Shown: one piece after another, positions 20,201-31,480 of the stretch
Numbering within the stretch: the first letter of the stretch is position 1
Layout: each line of letters begins with the position of its first letter
Assembly: GCA_958009055.1 (NCBI GenBank)
Contig: OY253657.1
Location: 248,001 to 312,000, forward strand
Direction of reading: 5' to 3'
Source: Choricystis sp. odSpoLacu1
Lineage: Eukaryota > Chlorophyta > Trebouxiophyceae
Length of the DNA stretch: 64,000 nt
Position numbers and translations under genes: made by a program
Notes under the pieces: generated by a model
The model's database searches: none
Seen by the model: the letters and a program-made list of their open reading frames with translations, nothing else
Told to the model about the DNA's origin: nothing

Positions 20201-23200
20201 GGGAGGCTTCCAAGGCCACAAGGTAGGCGCCGCGAGGGGGGAGCGTCGAGGTTTTCGTGCCAGTCGCGCGCGCTGCGACTGGCGCGACCGCGCCACCCCC
20301 TCCACCCGCTGCCGTTGGCGGCCGCCCCCCCGCCGGCACCGCCACCACGGCCGCCCCCCCAATGTCCGGGTCGAACACGGCGGGGGATGACCACGTGGAC
20401 CCACGCCCCGGAGGCGCGGGCGCGGCGCCCGCGCGCAGGCGCACCGCCACCGCACGCCGCTGCGCGCCGCCGGCGCCCGCCGCCAGGGAGGGCGGCGCGG
20501 CCAGCAGGGTGGGGGGTGGCAGGCGGGGCAGGTGAGTGGAGTGGGCGTGCCTGTGGCGGGCGGTGGCGGAGGCGGCAGAGGTGGGCGTGTCGGCGAGTGA
20601 GTCGGCCGACCCACCCGCCGACGCGAGCGACGCGGACGAGCCACCGCCTCCACCCCCTGCCAACGCATGCCCCAGTCCGTCCAGCGTGGCACGGGACGCC
20701 ACCCGCATGGCGGCGGGGGCGGCGCGGCGGGGGGCCCCCCCGGCCCCCCCGACGGAGGGGACCCACGCGTCGGGCGGGGCGCCCGTGTCGGTGTGTGGCG
20801 CCGCGTCGGCTGCCTGCCGGCCGCGCCCGCTCCCGCCATCCTCGCTGCCCAGGCTGGCGGGTTCGTCCAGGGCAAAGGCCAGGGGCACGCCCGCCCAGTT
20901 GCGGGCGGCGGCGGGGGCGCACACGCGCACGGTGAGGGCGCCAGTCGCTGGACAGGCGGTGGCTTCCAGGCGCAGCGTCAACGCGGCACGCCCGCCGCCG
21001 CGCGCCGGCAGCGACCGCGACCCCGGGGGCGCCGCCCCGGTCGCGGCCAGGCGGGGTGGGGGCGCCAACCGGGCCACACTCCACTTCCCCGGCCGCGGCA
21101 ACGGGGCGGGCGCCGCCTTGGCAAAGCCGGAGGGTTGAAGGACAAGGTCGGCGTCGCCCGGGGCCGACGCGGCCGCGCTGTCAACGCGCGTGCACGCGCC
21201 GGGGGCCAGCGCCAGCGGTGGCGATGGAGCCGCGCCAGGCGATGCGCCAGCGCCTCCACCAGACGAGGCCAGGCGGGACAGCTGGGCGCGGGCGCCCCCG
21301 CTGCCACGCGCGAGCGGGGGCGCCGCGCCGAGCGTGGCGGTGAGCGGGAGCGGCGTCGCGTTGATGAGCGTCAGAGGCGCTGCCACGACAACGTCCCACC
21401 CGCCGCCAGGCCCTGTGTCTGGCCTGGTCAGGCCCAGCCTCAGTCTGACGTCGGGCGCGCCGTCGCCACGCAGCGACAGCACGCGCGCGGCGAGCGGCGT
21501 CGGCTGCGGCGCGCCGCGCGCGGCGGCGCCACTTTCCGCCGCCGTGGCTGCATCCAGCAGAGGGGCCAGCCGCACGCCCGCACTCCACTCGTAAGCAGAG
21601 TCGGACGGACGCAGCACCAACAGCCCCGGCTCGGGGCGGACGGCGGGCAACCACCCGCGCGCGGCAGGCGCCAGCGTCGCGACGCGGTCGACGCCTCCCC
21701 CCAGCGCCGACGCCAGGCCCACATCCAGCGTCCGCCCCGTCGTGTTGACGATGCGCAGGCCGCTGTGCAGGAGGACGGTGGCGGCGCCCCCCGGGCGGGC
21801 GCCCACGCGCCAGCCCGCGCGTGCGGGGGCGCCGCCGGGGGGGGGGCGCGGCGTCCGCGACGCCGTCGCACGGGGACGCCAGCGGCACGGGGGGCAGCAC
21901 CGCGCCCCGCGCCGCGCCACCCAGGGTTGCGTGCAGAGCCAATGGAGGGGGTGGGCGAGGTGCGCGCCGGCGGGGGGGAGGCGGTGGCGCCCCCACGCGC
22001 AGCGCGGCGCGCGGCGCGCCCGCCGCGCCGCCGTGGCGGTCGGAGGGCGGCGCCAGCGGCAGCGCGACCGAGGCGCCCGGATCCACGTCGACGGGAGGGG
22101 CGGGCGGCCGGCGTGCCGCGCGAGAGGGAGCACCCTGCGCGAGGGCTAGCGCTAGTGTCAGTGGCACGCCGGTCGCGTTGGTCACGGCGACCGCGCGCGC
22201 GGCGGCGGCGGCACCCCGCCGCGCGTCGGCAAGGGCAGCATCCAGGGCGGGCCCGCCCGCAGCTCCCGCCGCCGCCAGAGCGACCGCATCGCGGGCCGCA
22301 GCAACAGCGCGCAATGCGGCGGGTGCAGCCGTCAACTCGGCCACGGCAGCCGATCTGACGACGATCGATGCGCGCCCCACCGCCGACGGCGCCGCGTCGG
22401 GCGGCGGCGCGGCCGACACGGCCACCTCGACCGGCCAGGGCGGGTCCAGCAGGGGTTCCCAGGCGCCAGGGCCTGCCGCATACGCGCGCGCGCCGATGTG
22501 GGCGGCCGCGGTGACGGCGTGGGCGGGGGGTGGGGGGGGAGTGCGGGTGTCGGCGTCGGGGGAGGGAGGCTGGGGGACGGCAGCGCCTGACACCGTCAAC
22601 GGCGCCACCGCCGCCTCCAGCAGGGGCACGCCGCCACTGCCGGGCGCGGTTTCCAGCAGGATACCGGCCCGCGTGATGTCCAGGGTGAGGCGGGACGGCA
22701 GGGAGGGGGACTGGGCGCGGCGGGTGGGGGCGGGGGGCGCGCTTGCAGGCGACGCAGCCGACGGCGCGCGCGCTGCTGCCGCCAGCGCGGCCAGCGCCAC
22801 CGCGCGCGCGGGGCACAGCCACACGCTGATGCCGTCTAACGCGACATCCAACGATGGACCCGACCCGCCTCCCCCCGTCGGGTCCAGCGTGGCGGTGAGG
22901 CCGCGCGCAGCCGCGAGGGACGCGGCCGCAACGCCGCGCCCTCGCCTCGGCGCGCGCGGTGGGGCGCTCCCCGCCCACACCGCGGCTTCAGCGCCAGGTA
23001 GGGCGAGCGACCACGCCCCGTTGGCGTCTCGGTCCAGGGAGGCGGCCAACAGGGTGATGCGGGCGTGCGGGGTGGTGTCGGCCAAGCCGGACGCTGTCGG
23101 CGCGATGAGCGTCAGGGTGAGTGTGCCAGCGCGCGCAGCCAAGGTGGGGGGCAGGTATGGTTGTGTGGGCGGAGGGGGCGTGTCCACCACTACAGCCGAC

Positions 23201-26200
23201 ACAGCAGGGTCGGGCCGGGGCGCTGCAGCGGCCACCAGGCTCGCCGCCGCCTCAGCCAACGCTTGCGGCGCGAGCGCGGCCGCGCACGCGTCGACCGCGC
23301 CCCGCCCCGCCGCCCACGCGCTGCCGTCCACGCGCAGCGTGACGTTCGCCCCTCCCAGCGCGGCGCGCACCGGGCCGCCGACGCTGGCCTCCACCAGGGT
23401 GAAGCCCAGACGGGCGGTCCGACCGCGCGTCGCGCGGCGGCGCGGCCTCGGCGCGACGATCGCGAGCACGACGCCGGAGCCTGCGGGCGGCACTGGCCCC
23501 GCTTCATCGCCGTCAGATGCCACCACCACCCCATCCTGGTCCTCGCCCTCCACAAAGCCGGGCGGCGCGGACGCCGCCCTCCACCTCGCCGACGCGGGCG
23601 GCGGGCCGGGAGGGGGCGACATCGCGCGCGCGGTCGGCGTGGGGCCATCCTCCTCCCCCCCTGAACTCGACCGCGCCGTCTCGTAGCCGCTGCCCGCGTC
23701 GCTGGTGGCGGTCGGCCCATCCCCCGACAGCGGGGACGCGGGGATGGTGGGGATGGAGGAGGGGGTGGGGCCAGCAGGCTGCGGGCGCCAGTCGTGCGCT
23801 GTGGACGCGGCGCGCGCGCGCGCGGGTCGGGGCCTCCGCCCACCGTGTCCATGCTGCGCCGGCGCCTGCCCATGCCGGGCGGTGGTGGTGGCGGCAGCAG
23901 GGGTGGGGCCAGGGCTGCGGCGAGGCCCACGTCGACGGCCGACGCGACGCTGGGGGCGCGGGAGACAGCGGTCGCAGACCCGCCATCGCTGCCGCCACCA
24001 CCATCCGACGCGGCCACGCGAGCCAACGGCCCGGAAGGATGCCAGGCGCCGGGTGGTGGCGGGGGCGGCGCCACCACCCCGCCTCCGCGGGGGGGGGTCA
24101 GGTGGAGGGACGCGCAGCGCGCGGCCACACGCACAGCAGCTGGACCACCCTCCCCGCCCACATCAGCGCGAGCACCTTGCAGCGTGGCCACCAGCACAGC
24201 CCCCGCGTCATCCGTGAAGGATGCGGCCACGGACGCCAGCCTGAGAACGAGGCGCGGGCGCGGCAGCGACGGCGGCGGCGGCCGTGGCGGACCCACGCGC
24301 GTGGGTGGCGGGCGCGGCAGCGCGGTCGCCACCGCGGCGGCCGCCGTTTCCAGGGCGCCACGCAGCGCGGTCAGGGGCAGGGGTGCTGCTGCGACATCGG
24401 CTGTGGTGACGACCAGCGACACCGTTTTGTAGGTGCCTCCTCGCGGGTCGCCCGCGTCGGCGCGTGCGGCGCGCACGGACGCCAGCCTCGGCCGGTCCGA
24501 CCGCCGCCCCCCGCCCGCCACGCGGGCGCGCAGCTCCAGCCCCGACACGCGCAGCACGGGGGCGATGGACGGCAGGCCGTCGGCCGACGGTGCGTCCAGT
24601 GTGTGGGACTGTGGCGCGGCGGCAGGCGGCAGAGCTGCCCGCGCGATCGCAGCGTGTGAACCCGCCCCAGTGGCGAGTGGCGGTGGCGCAGCCGCCGGCA
24701 GGCACACCGCCAGCCGGTCGCACGTCAACCGAATGGACTGCATGCGCGTGTGGCGGGGTGGGGGGGGCGGGCACGCGATGTCACTGCCCCCGTCGTCAGA
24801 GGGTGGCACAACCGGCGCCGCCGCGGGCAGCGTCACCGAGCACCGCTCAAAGTCCAACGCCAGCGTGTCTGGCGTGGGCTGGGGGGGCGGTGCATCGCTG
24901 CCATCCGCGGCGGCTTTCGCCACCAGCGTGGTGATGGCGGCTGCCAGCCGCGCGAGCGCGCCGCCGCCGAGTGCGAGACCCTCCAGCGCGACCGCCGTGG
25001 ACGCGGCCCGCCCCCACCGCTGCGCGTGCGTGACGCGGGCCCGGGCGCGCGCCCCCAGGGCGGCTGCCCGCACATGGCCCGCGGGGTCGCCGGGGAAGGG
25101 CGCGACGTCGGGGGAGAGGAGGTCCAGGGAGATGAGGAGCGCGCCCGCGTCGCAGAGCGCCACGCACACCGCTGCGTCGGCGGTGGCCACCCCCGCCGCC
25201 AGGCGGGGCACGGCCGCGCCGGCCGGCCACACGGGGGGCGGCTCTGTGTGGTGTGCCGTGTCTCGCAGTCTCAGGGAGGCGGTGTCAAAGTCCACGGCGA
25301 GGCAGCCGGGCGCAGCGCGGACGCGCACAGCCGCGCGCCCGGCGTCGGCGGCGACGCCCGCGCCCTGGGCGGCGCCCACCACCGCGCTCAACCGGGGCAC
25401 GCGCAGCGCGACGTCGGCGACCGGAGGCGCCTCCGCAAACAGGGTGGCCGCGCACGCCGCCAGGGCGGGCGTGGCGGCCGCCGCGACGGCGGCCGGAAAC
25501 GGGGGGCGGGGTGGTTTGGTGGGTGGCGGCGAGCGCGGCGGCAGTGACGCCGCGATGGCCGCTGCGGCCGCGCTCCACCCGTCGGGCGGCAGCGTGACGC
25601 GGATGGGGGCGCCCGCATCCAGCAAGGCAGCGACGGAGGTGGCGTCTCGTGCCGCCCGCCCCAGGGTGAGGCGTGCTGCGAGGGGGAGTGGCGCGAGGGC
25701 AGGCGAGAGCGCAGCGCTGTCGCCCCCGCGCGCTGCCCAGTCCACGCGCAGCGCGGCCGCGCGCAGCGCCACCGTGACGGCACGTGCGGAGTCAGCAGCC
25801 GCAGCCAACTCGTCCAGCCTCGCAGCAGGCTCGCCCGCCGCCGTGGCGGCGAGCAGCGACGCGGCCGCCACGTCGGCCGCGCGGCCGCCGTAGGGCGGCG
25901 GCTGCACGTCCACCCCCACCGCGCCAGTGCGCAGCACCAGGCGGGAAGGACCGCCTTGCGCGTGGCTAGCAGCACAGATGAGGGCGATGTCCGCGACGCC
26001 GAGGCGCAGCTCCAGCGGGGGCGCTGCGCCGCGAGCGGCGCGAGCGGCGCGAGCGGCCGCGCGCGCAGCGCGCGTCGCCAACGCCACCGCCTCTGCCGCT
26101 GCGGCGCGCGAGGCGTGCGTGTCGTCCGGCCCCGCGGCCGCGGCCAGCACAGCAGTGAGAGATGCTATCGCTGGACCAGAGGGGCGAGCCTCCACGGCGC

Positions 26201-28457
26201 CCGCGTCCACGCGCAGGGCGAGCGGGCGCCCGGCGGCAGCAGTGGCGGCGACACAGAGCGCCGGGGGGGGGGGCGCCGCCGTGATCCTCATCCCCATCCT
26301 CACCCTCATCCGGCGGCCCCGCGACCCGCCGACCACCACCATCAACGCCAGCTGCCGCCCCGGTCAGCGCGAACAGCACGGGTGGCGGCGCCCCCGCGCC
26401 GCCGACGGCGCCGAGGACGCGCGCGCGGCCGACGCGCGCGCGCGCGCGCGCACCGCGCCGGCGGCGTCCGCCTTTGCTCGCGCGGCCGCTCTGTCCAGCT
26501 CCAGGGTGGCGACCGCGCGTCCCGCCGCGTCCAGCAGGGAGACGGCAGCCGTGTCGATGGACAGGGACAGGACGATGGAGGGGGGAGGGGGTGGGGGCGA
26601 TGGTGGTGGTGGCGGCCCGTCGGCGGCGGCGGCCGCGTCGGTCGGCGTTGCGCTCTCACCATCGCCAGTCTCCGCCACCCCTTGCTCGGTCTCGTGCTCC
26701 AGCTCGCTGCGCGCCTCCTCACTGGTCGATGGTTGTGTCACTGCTGTCGGCGCAGGCACCCGCCCCAGCCACCTCGGCAGGGCGGCCAGCAAGCGCGCTG
26801 GCCCACCCCCGCCGCCGCCCGCACGCGCGTCGTCGCTGCGCCCGCGCACACGGTCGGCGGCCGCGCTGCGCAGAGCCAGCGCGGCTGTGACGCCCAGGGC
26901 GGCTTCCAGGTCGGCCAATTCAGCCACCGCGGCCGCTGGGTCGGGGGAGGGAGGTGTGGGTGGTGTGGGCGACGACGGCGGCGCAGGTCCGTCGCGAGGC
27001 GCGGTGTCGCCACCCCCCGTCAGCGTGGTCAGCCGGGCTGCGTAAAGCTCCACATAGCGTCGCCGGGAGCCAGGGCGCACGTGAGCGGTGGGGGAGAGGG
27101 CGGGGCCGCGGGGAGGGGCGCCTCTGTGTGCTGCGAGCGTGGCGGCCGCTGCATAGCGCCACAGCGCGGCCGGGGGCACCCTCGCCCTCCGCCCCCCCCG
27201 CCCATCCCGCCACCCGGCCGGCCGCCACGGCGCTCCATCCCGGCGCAGGCGCCACACAGTGACTGCATCCAGGGCGGCGGCCGCGCCCGCCACGGCGGCC
27301 GGACGCGCCGCGGCGGCAGCTTCGCCGACGGCCACCGCCACCCGCGCGCGCGGCCCGGCGCCGCCGCCCACCGCTACGCGCACGCGGGCGGCCAGGGGGC
27401 CCAGGACGACGTCTGAAGCCGCGCAAGGCGGGTGGGTCGGAGGCCGTGGGGCGGTGCCGGGCGGGGGGGCGGTCGGGGCCCAATAGACGCAGGCGCCTTC
27501 CACGGAGAACGCTTTCGCAAACGCGGCGTCGCCGCCGCCGCCTCCCGCGTCCGTGGACACGGACGCCACCAGCAGCCCCGCCGCTGCCCGCACGCCACCC
27601 GCACCGTCGGGCAGGCCCTCGAAGCGGAGGTGGACGTCGGACACGGTGAGCGCGAGGCGGCCGAGGGCAGCACCCGCGGCGGAGGCGAGGAGGCCGGCCA
27701 GGCCTCCACCGCGGTCTCCGCGGTCGTCAGCATTGCCACCAGCCGTTAAAGCGGCCAGCAGGGCGGCCTCGGCGGCGGCCAGCTGGGCGCGAGCGGCAGA
27801 GGCCGCACGGTCGGACGCGGCGCGCGCTGACCAGTCGCCCTCGGGGCGGGCGGCGGCCACGGCGCGCACGCCGGAGAATTCCAGCTCGATGGGCAGGCGG
27901 CCGGGCAGGCCCCACGGGATCTGTGTGAGTTTGTTTGTGTGTGCTGTGTGGGAAACACACGAGCGCGCGCGCGTGTGAACTGTCCCCCCCCCCCCCCCGT
28001 TTCCCCCCAATCCTCCTACTCACCCTCGCGGACACGCGCCCCACCGACCCCGACACAATGGCGAACGGCAGGTCCAGGTAGTCAAAGGCTTCCGGCTTGA
28101 GGGCAACGTTTTCCAGGACAACGCCGGTGGACCAGGCTGAGAGGGGGGAGAAACAAGGGTGAGAGATGATGAGGGTCAGATGTTTGTGTGTTTGCGCCCG
28201 CCCTGTCTCAAGCCGGCTTGTGTTGCTTGCTTCTGAGGCCGGCAGAAAGAAGCTGGAGCGTGGGCGGCGGGGCCCGCGTCCTTCCGTCGGCATGTGGCAT
28301 GTGTGTGTTCCGCGCGCTTCTTCTTCCGCTCGTCACGCGCCCACCCCCCTGCCGCCCACCCACCCGAAAACAGGGACACGCGCAGCTTGTCGGGGGCGAC
28401 GTCCAGGAAGTGGCCCAGGTAGGGGACCAGCAGGTCGGACAGCCACGCCTCGAACAT
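17211..28457 (-). CDS. VPS13: VPS13 family giant lipid-transfer protein (chorein-N to C-terminal region)
   Basis: Bridge-like protein that moves lipids between membranes at contact sites. Exons 28457-28364 and 28136-28024 and a giant exon from 27920 to 17211 give roughly 3,600 residues. The N-terminus MFEAWLSDLLVPYLGHFL, then VVLENVALKPEAFDYLDLPF and IPWGLPGRLPIELEF, is the chorein-N signature. SHR-BD/VAB-type blocks lie near 21,700 (GLRIVNTTGRTLDVGL) and 19,800 (PYRVDNCSACELRIVQ...YAWDAP). The C-terminal DPLALVRHVGLSLWSL and Gly-rich amphipathic region match VPS13 ends. Reading frame breaks occur at six low-complexity tracts: 26433-26451, 26263-26273, 23811-23824, 21837-21846, about 18926-18941, and 18715-18730. 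In each pair a CG-repeat shift is cancelled by a poly-C shift. Long clean coding between breaks argues for a working gene with tract-length errors. Confidence 0.88.
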
Positions 28458-28678
28458 TGTGGTGTGTGTGTGCACTGTCCCTCCAGGACTGCACTGTCTC
28501 TTTGTGTGTGTGTGTGTGTGTGCAGGCGCGTGTTCACTGCGCCGCGGCGCGCCACGGTGGCGCGGGCGCCATCGTGGGAAAGGAGGTTGCAAAAAGGGAA
28601 TACAGGACTGCCCGCATCACTCTGAAACAAGCTTTCTCGCCACCGCTGCGAGGGGGGCTCCCTTCTCCCCCGCACGCG
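28458..28678. promoter_or_regulatory. Divergent promoter region, VPS13 / ELL-like
   Basis: The two opposed start codons are 221 bases apart. The spacer has two GT runs (28459-28471 and 28504-28523) and the half motif TCTGAAAC at 28621-28628, matching the palindrome near the J-protein gene. Promoter function is inferred from orientation. Confidence 0.4.
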
Positions 28679-30251
28679 ATGCCGCCCCTGGCGGTCGACT
28701 ACAGTCGCCCCGCGTCGCCAGCGGTGGTGCTGCGCCTGCCGCGCAGCGCGCTGCGCGCCCTGGCCGACGCGGGGGCGGCTGGGGGGGAGTGCAGCCTGAC
28801 GCTGACGCCGGGGGGCGGGGTGAGTGTGGAGGGAGGGAGGTGTGATGTGTGTGTGCGTGAGCAGCGGGGGAAAGGCGGCCAACTCACACACACTCTCAAC
28901 CCCACAGCGTCTCGTCGCGGGCGCGTCCTCCTTTGACCTCGACTCCCACCACGCCGCCCGCGCGGCGATCGATGTCGTGTTCCTGCACCCGCCATCTGCT
29001 GCGTCCCGCATCGGCGCCGTCAGCGACACCCTGCGCGCGCGGCGGGCGCTGGACGCCGACGCGCGGGCGCGCGCGCGCGCGCTCGTGCAGAAGCTGCCGC
29101 CGCGACGCGCCGTGGGCGCACGGTGTGCGTGCTGGATGTGGCGCCGCCGGCAGGGGGGCGGCGGCGTGTCGCGCGAGCGTCGCCCGCGCCGCCGTCGCCC
29201 GGGTTTGGGGGGAGGCTGTCGCCTGCACCACCGCTCGGCGGGCGCCTCTCCCCCGCGCCGGCTCTGGCTGGCCGCGTGTCGCCCGCCCCCGCACTCGCCC
29301 GCCTGTCGCCCGCGCCACCGCTGCGGCTGACGGCACCCGCACAAGGCCTGTCCCCCGCCGCCGTGCGGGCGAGAGGCATCACGCCGCCGCCAGCTGTCGC
29401 GCCGCCGCCCAAGCGCCGGCGCGCGGGCGCCGCGACGCCGCCGCCCGCGAAGAGAGCGCTGGTGACGTCGGCAGCCCCCCCGCCTCCTGCCGCCATTGAA
29501 GGCGCCCGCAGGTCTCTGGCCAGCGCCCTCATCGGCCTGCTGGACGGGCGCCCGATGAGCCTGGACGCTGTTGTGCGCGGGTTGACGGCCGTCGCGGCTG
29601 CCGAGCCCGCGGGTCCTGGCGCCCCCCCGTTCCGCGTCCCCCCCCCGCGCCGTCGTGCTGGACACTTTGAAGTCTGTGGCCGTGTGCCGGGCGGGTGGCG
29701 GGTGGGCGCTGCTCGCGGACGCGGCGGCGCACGCGGGGACGCTGAGGAAAGCGGCGGCAGGCGCGCGCGAAGCAGGGGCACGCCCCCCGCCGCCAGACGC
29801 GGCGCCCTCCCCTACTGCCGAGCCTGCCGCCCCGCCGCCTGCTCAACCGCCTCCCCAGCGGCCGCCATCGCCACCGTCGCCTTGGTACGCTGCCCTGGCG
29901 ACCGGCCCTCCCCCGCCCCCCCCCTCCCCCCCGCGCGACGCGGCCGCGTTTGCGTCCATGGCGGCGGCCTACGATGAGAGGTACGCCCTGTTTGCGCGGC
30001 TGCATGCCGCCTTGCGGTCCCACAAGAAAGAGGTGGACGCCCTGCGGTCTGTGTCGGGGGATGGTGGTGGCGGCAGCGGCAGCGGTGGTGGCGGCACCGC
30101 AGAGTGGCGCGCGCGCGCGGACGCTCTGCTGACACGCAAGGGCGCCAAAGTGGAGGCCATGCGGAGGGCGTTTGACGCGCTGACGCAGGAGCTGGGCGGG
30201 CTGAGGGCGGCGCTGGAAGCGGCGCAGGAGAAGGCAGTGTTGTTTGAGTGA
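28679..30251 (+). CDS. ELL-like RNA polymerase II elongation factor (occludin/ELL domain)
   Basis: Exons 28679-28819 and 28908-30251 give about 490 residues. The N-terminal part (LVAGASSFDLDSHHAA, then a long Arg/Ala helix with AEAAAATRRGRTVCVLD) follows the layout of the ELL N-domain, and a winged-helix-like segment follows (RSLASALIGLLDGRPMSLDAV). The C-terminal 90 residues form the occludin/ELL coiled domain: AAAYDERYALFARLHAAL, KGAKVEAMRRAFDALTQEL. ELL suppresses polymerase pausing as part of super or little elongation complexes. Two frame breaks are needed to read it. One is in a CG run at 29066-29082 (two bases too many). The other is in a run of nine C at 29638-29646 (one too many). 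With both corrected the three domains join cleanly. The Pro/Ser-rich middle is low complexity. Confidence 0.65.
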
Positions 30252-30389
30252 AAAGAGGGAGAGACGTGTTTTTTTGTGGACTCTGTGTCCAATACTCTGC
30301 CCAGCTAAACAGGAAGTAACAATCTTGAACCATATGCACTGTGCGGTGAGACATGAAACAAAAACAGGCTGCGAAAACACACAAAACGC

Positions 30390-31280
30390 TCACCCGCGCG
30401 GCGGAGCAGGCAGCGCCGGCAGCCCTCCACCGCCACCCCCACCCCCCCCCATCAACGCTCTTTCCGCTCTCTCCCTCTCCTTCAACAGTTTGTGCCGCTC
30501 CGTGCGGGACGCCGTGATGGCCACGTTGACCGCGTTGACGACGGCATTGACGTTGCGGTGCTCGCGCGGCCTGGCAGCCTCCACGACGCTCGGGTCGGGC
30601 GGCGGCCCAGGCAGCCGGGTGTGCTTGTACCTGCAGGTCGGCCCATACACACAGAACCCCAGCCGGTACATGTTGCACTCCTTGATGTCCTCCGTCGTGT
30701 GCTTGAACGGGCAGTCGGGCTCGGTGCACACGCCGCGCCGCACCATGGTCCTGCACACCGGCATGCGTTCCCGGTCGAACTGGTGCAGGAAGCCGCACGT
30801 GTCGCCCTTCATGCAGAGGCCTTTGAGCCAGTAGGTGCAGACGGTCTAGTTGGTGTTTGGTGGGGTGGAGGGGTGAGTGGGCGACCGAGCCAAAAAATCA
30901 ATTCCAACTCCCTCTCTCCTCGCTGCCTCTCTCTCTCACACACACACCTGGCGATAGTTTTTCTTAAAGTTGGTCAGCGACTGGCCCAGCTGGGTGCCGG
31001 GCGCGACGTGGGGGGCTTGGCCGCCGGGGCCTGCCTGAGTGAATGGGAGGGTGGGGGGTGGTGTTGGTGCGTGTGTGCGTTTCTGTTTCGCGCGGCGGCG
31101 TCTGCCAGCGACCTCCCTGACACAGGCACGGTAGCGGCGAGGCGAGGGCGGCACCCCGCACGATGCGCAATTGCGGCGTCCCTCCCCTCACAAAAAAAAA
31201 CTCACCGACGCGCCCTGGTACGTGGCGGCCTCTCGCTCCAGCGTCCCCTCAAAGTCGAACGCCAGGTCGTCGTCGTCCAT
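30390..31280 (-). CDS. CPSF30: CPSF30/Yth1, cleavage and polyadenylation specificity factor 30 kDa subunit
   Basis: Nuclear mRNA 3'-end processing factor that binds the poly(A) signal. Three phase-0 exons, 31280-31206, 31034-30948 and 30845-30390, give about 205 residues. The start MDDDDLAFDFEGTLE matches the acidic N-terminus of the plant protein. NYRQ|TVCTYWLKGLCMKGDTC leads into three CCCH fingers: CTYWLKGLCMKGDTCGFLH, CRTMVRRGVCTEPDCPFKH, and CNMYRLGFCVYGPTCRYKH. The animal and yeast proteins have five fingers, whereas Arabidopsis CPSF30 has three, so this is the plant form. TRLPGPPPDPS after finger 3 is also plant-like. There is no YTH domain, so it corresponds to the short isoform. It ends in a Gly-rich tail. 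Poly(A) polymerase lies 21 kb away in the same window. Confidence 0.93.
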
Positions 31281-31480
31281 GGTGGTGGGATGGGTGCGGG
31301 GGAGGGCGCGTGCGAGGCTGGACGGGAGCGTGCGGCGCCGCACAGCGTGTTTTTCTTCGTCGCAGAGTGACGACGTCTTGCCCCATTGCTGTTCTCGACC
31401 TTTTGCCGGGGGCAGCGGCGGCGATTCCCCTGCGCCCTCGCCGGCGGCGGCTCGTCGCCCGCTCTCAACAGGCGTCCGCC
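31281..31480. promoter_or_regulatory. Divergent promoter region, CPSF30 / C2orf69-like
   Basis: Start codons on opposite strands lie 200 bases apart. No TATA box is evident. The role is inferred from orientation. Confidence 0.35.

Noticed and set aside
18354..20390. Long plus-strand frames antisense to VPS13, and similar ones to 27,400
   Set aside because: They are shadows caused by scarce stop codons in GC-rich DNA. Their products are Arg/Gly/Ala-rich with no motif, whereas the minus strand shows VPS13 domains.
28163..28237. Possible C/D snoRNA on the plus strand (GATGATGA then CTGA, about 70 bases apart) inside VPS13 intron 1
   Set aside because: There is no terminal stem next to the boxes and no box C'/D'. 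Short motifs like these occur by chance, and the orientation is opposite to the host gene.
17211..28457. Introns at the six VPS13 frame changes
   Set aside because: No GT-AG pair of normal length at these places restores frame without deleting conserved-looking coding. The changes coincide exactly with simple repeats.
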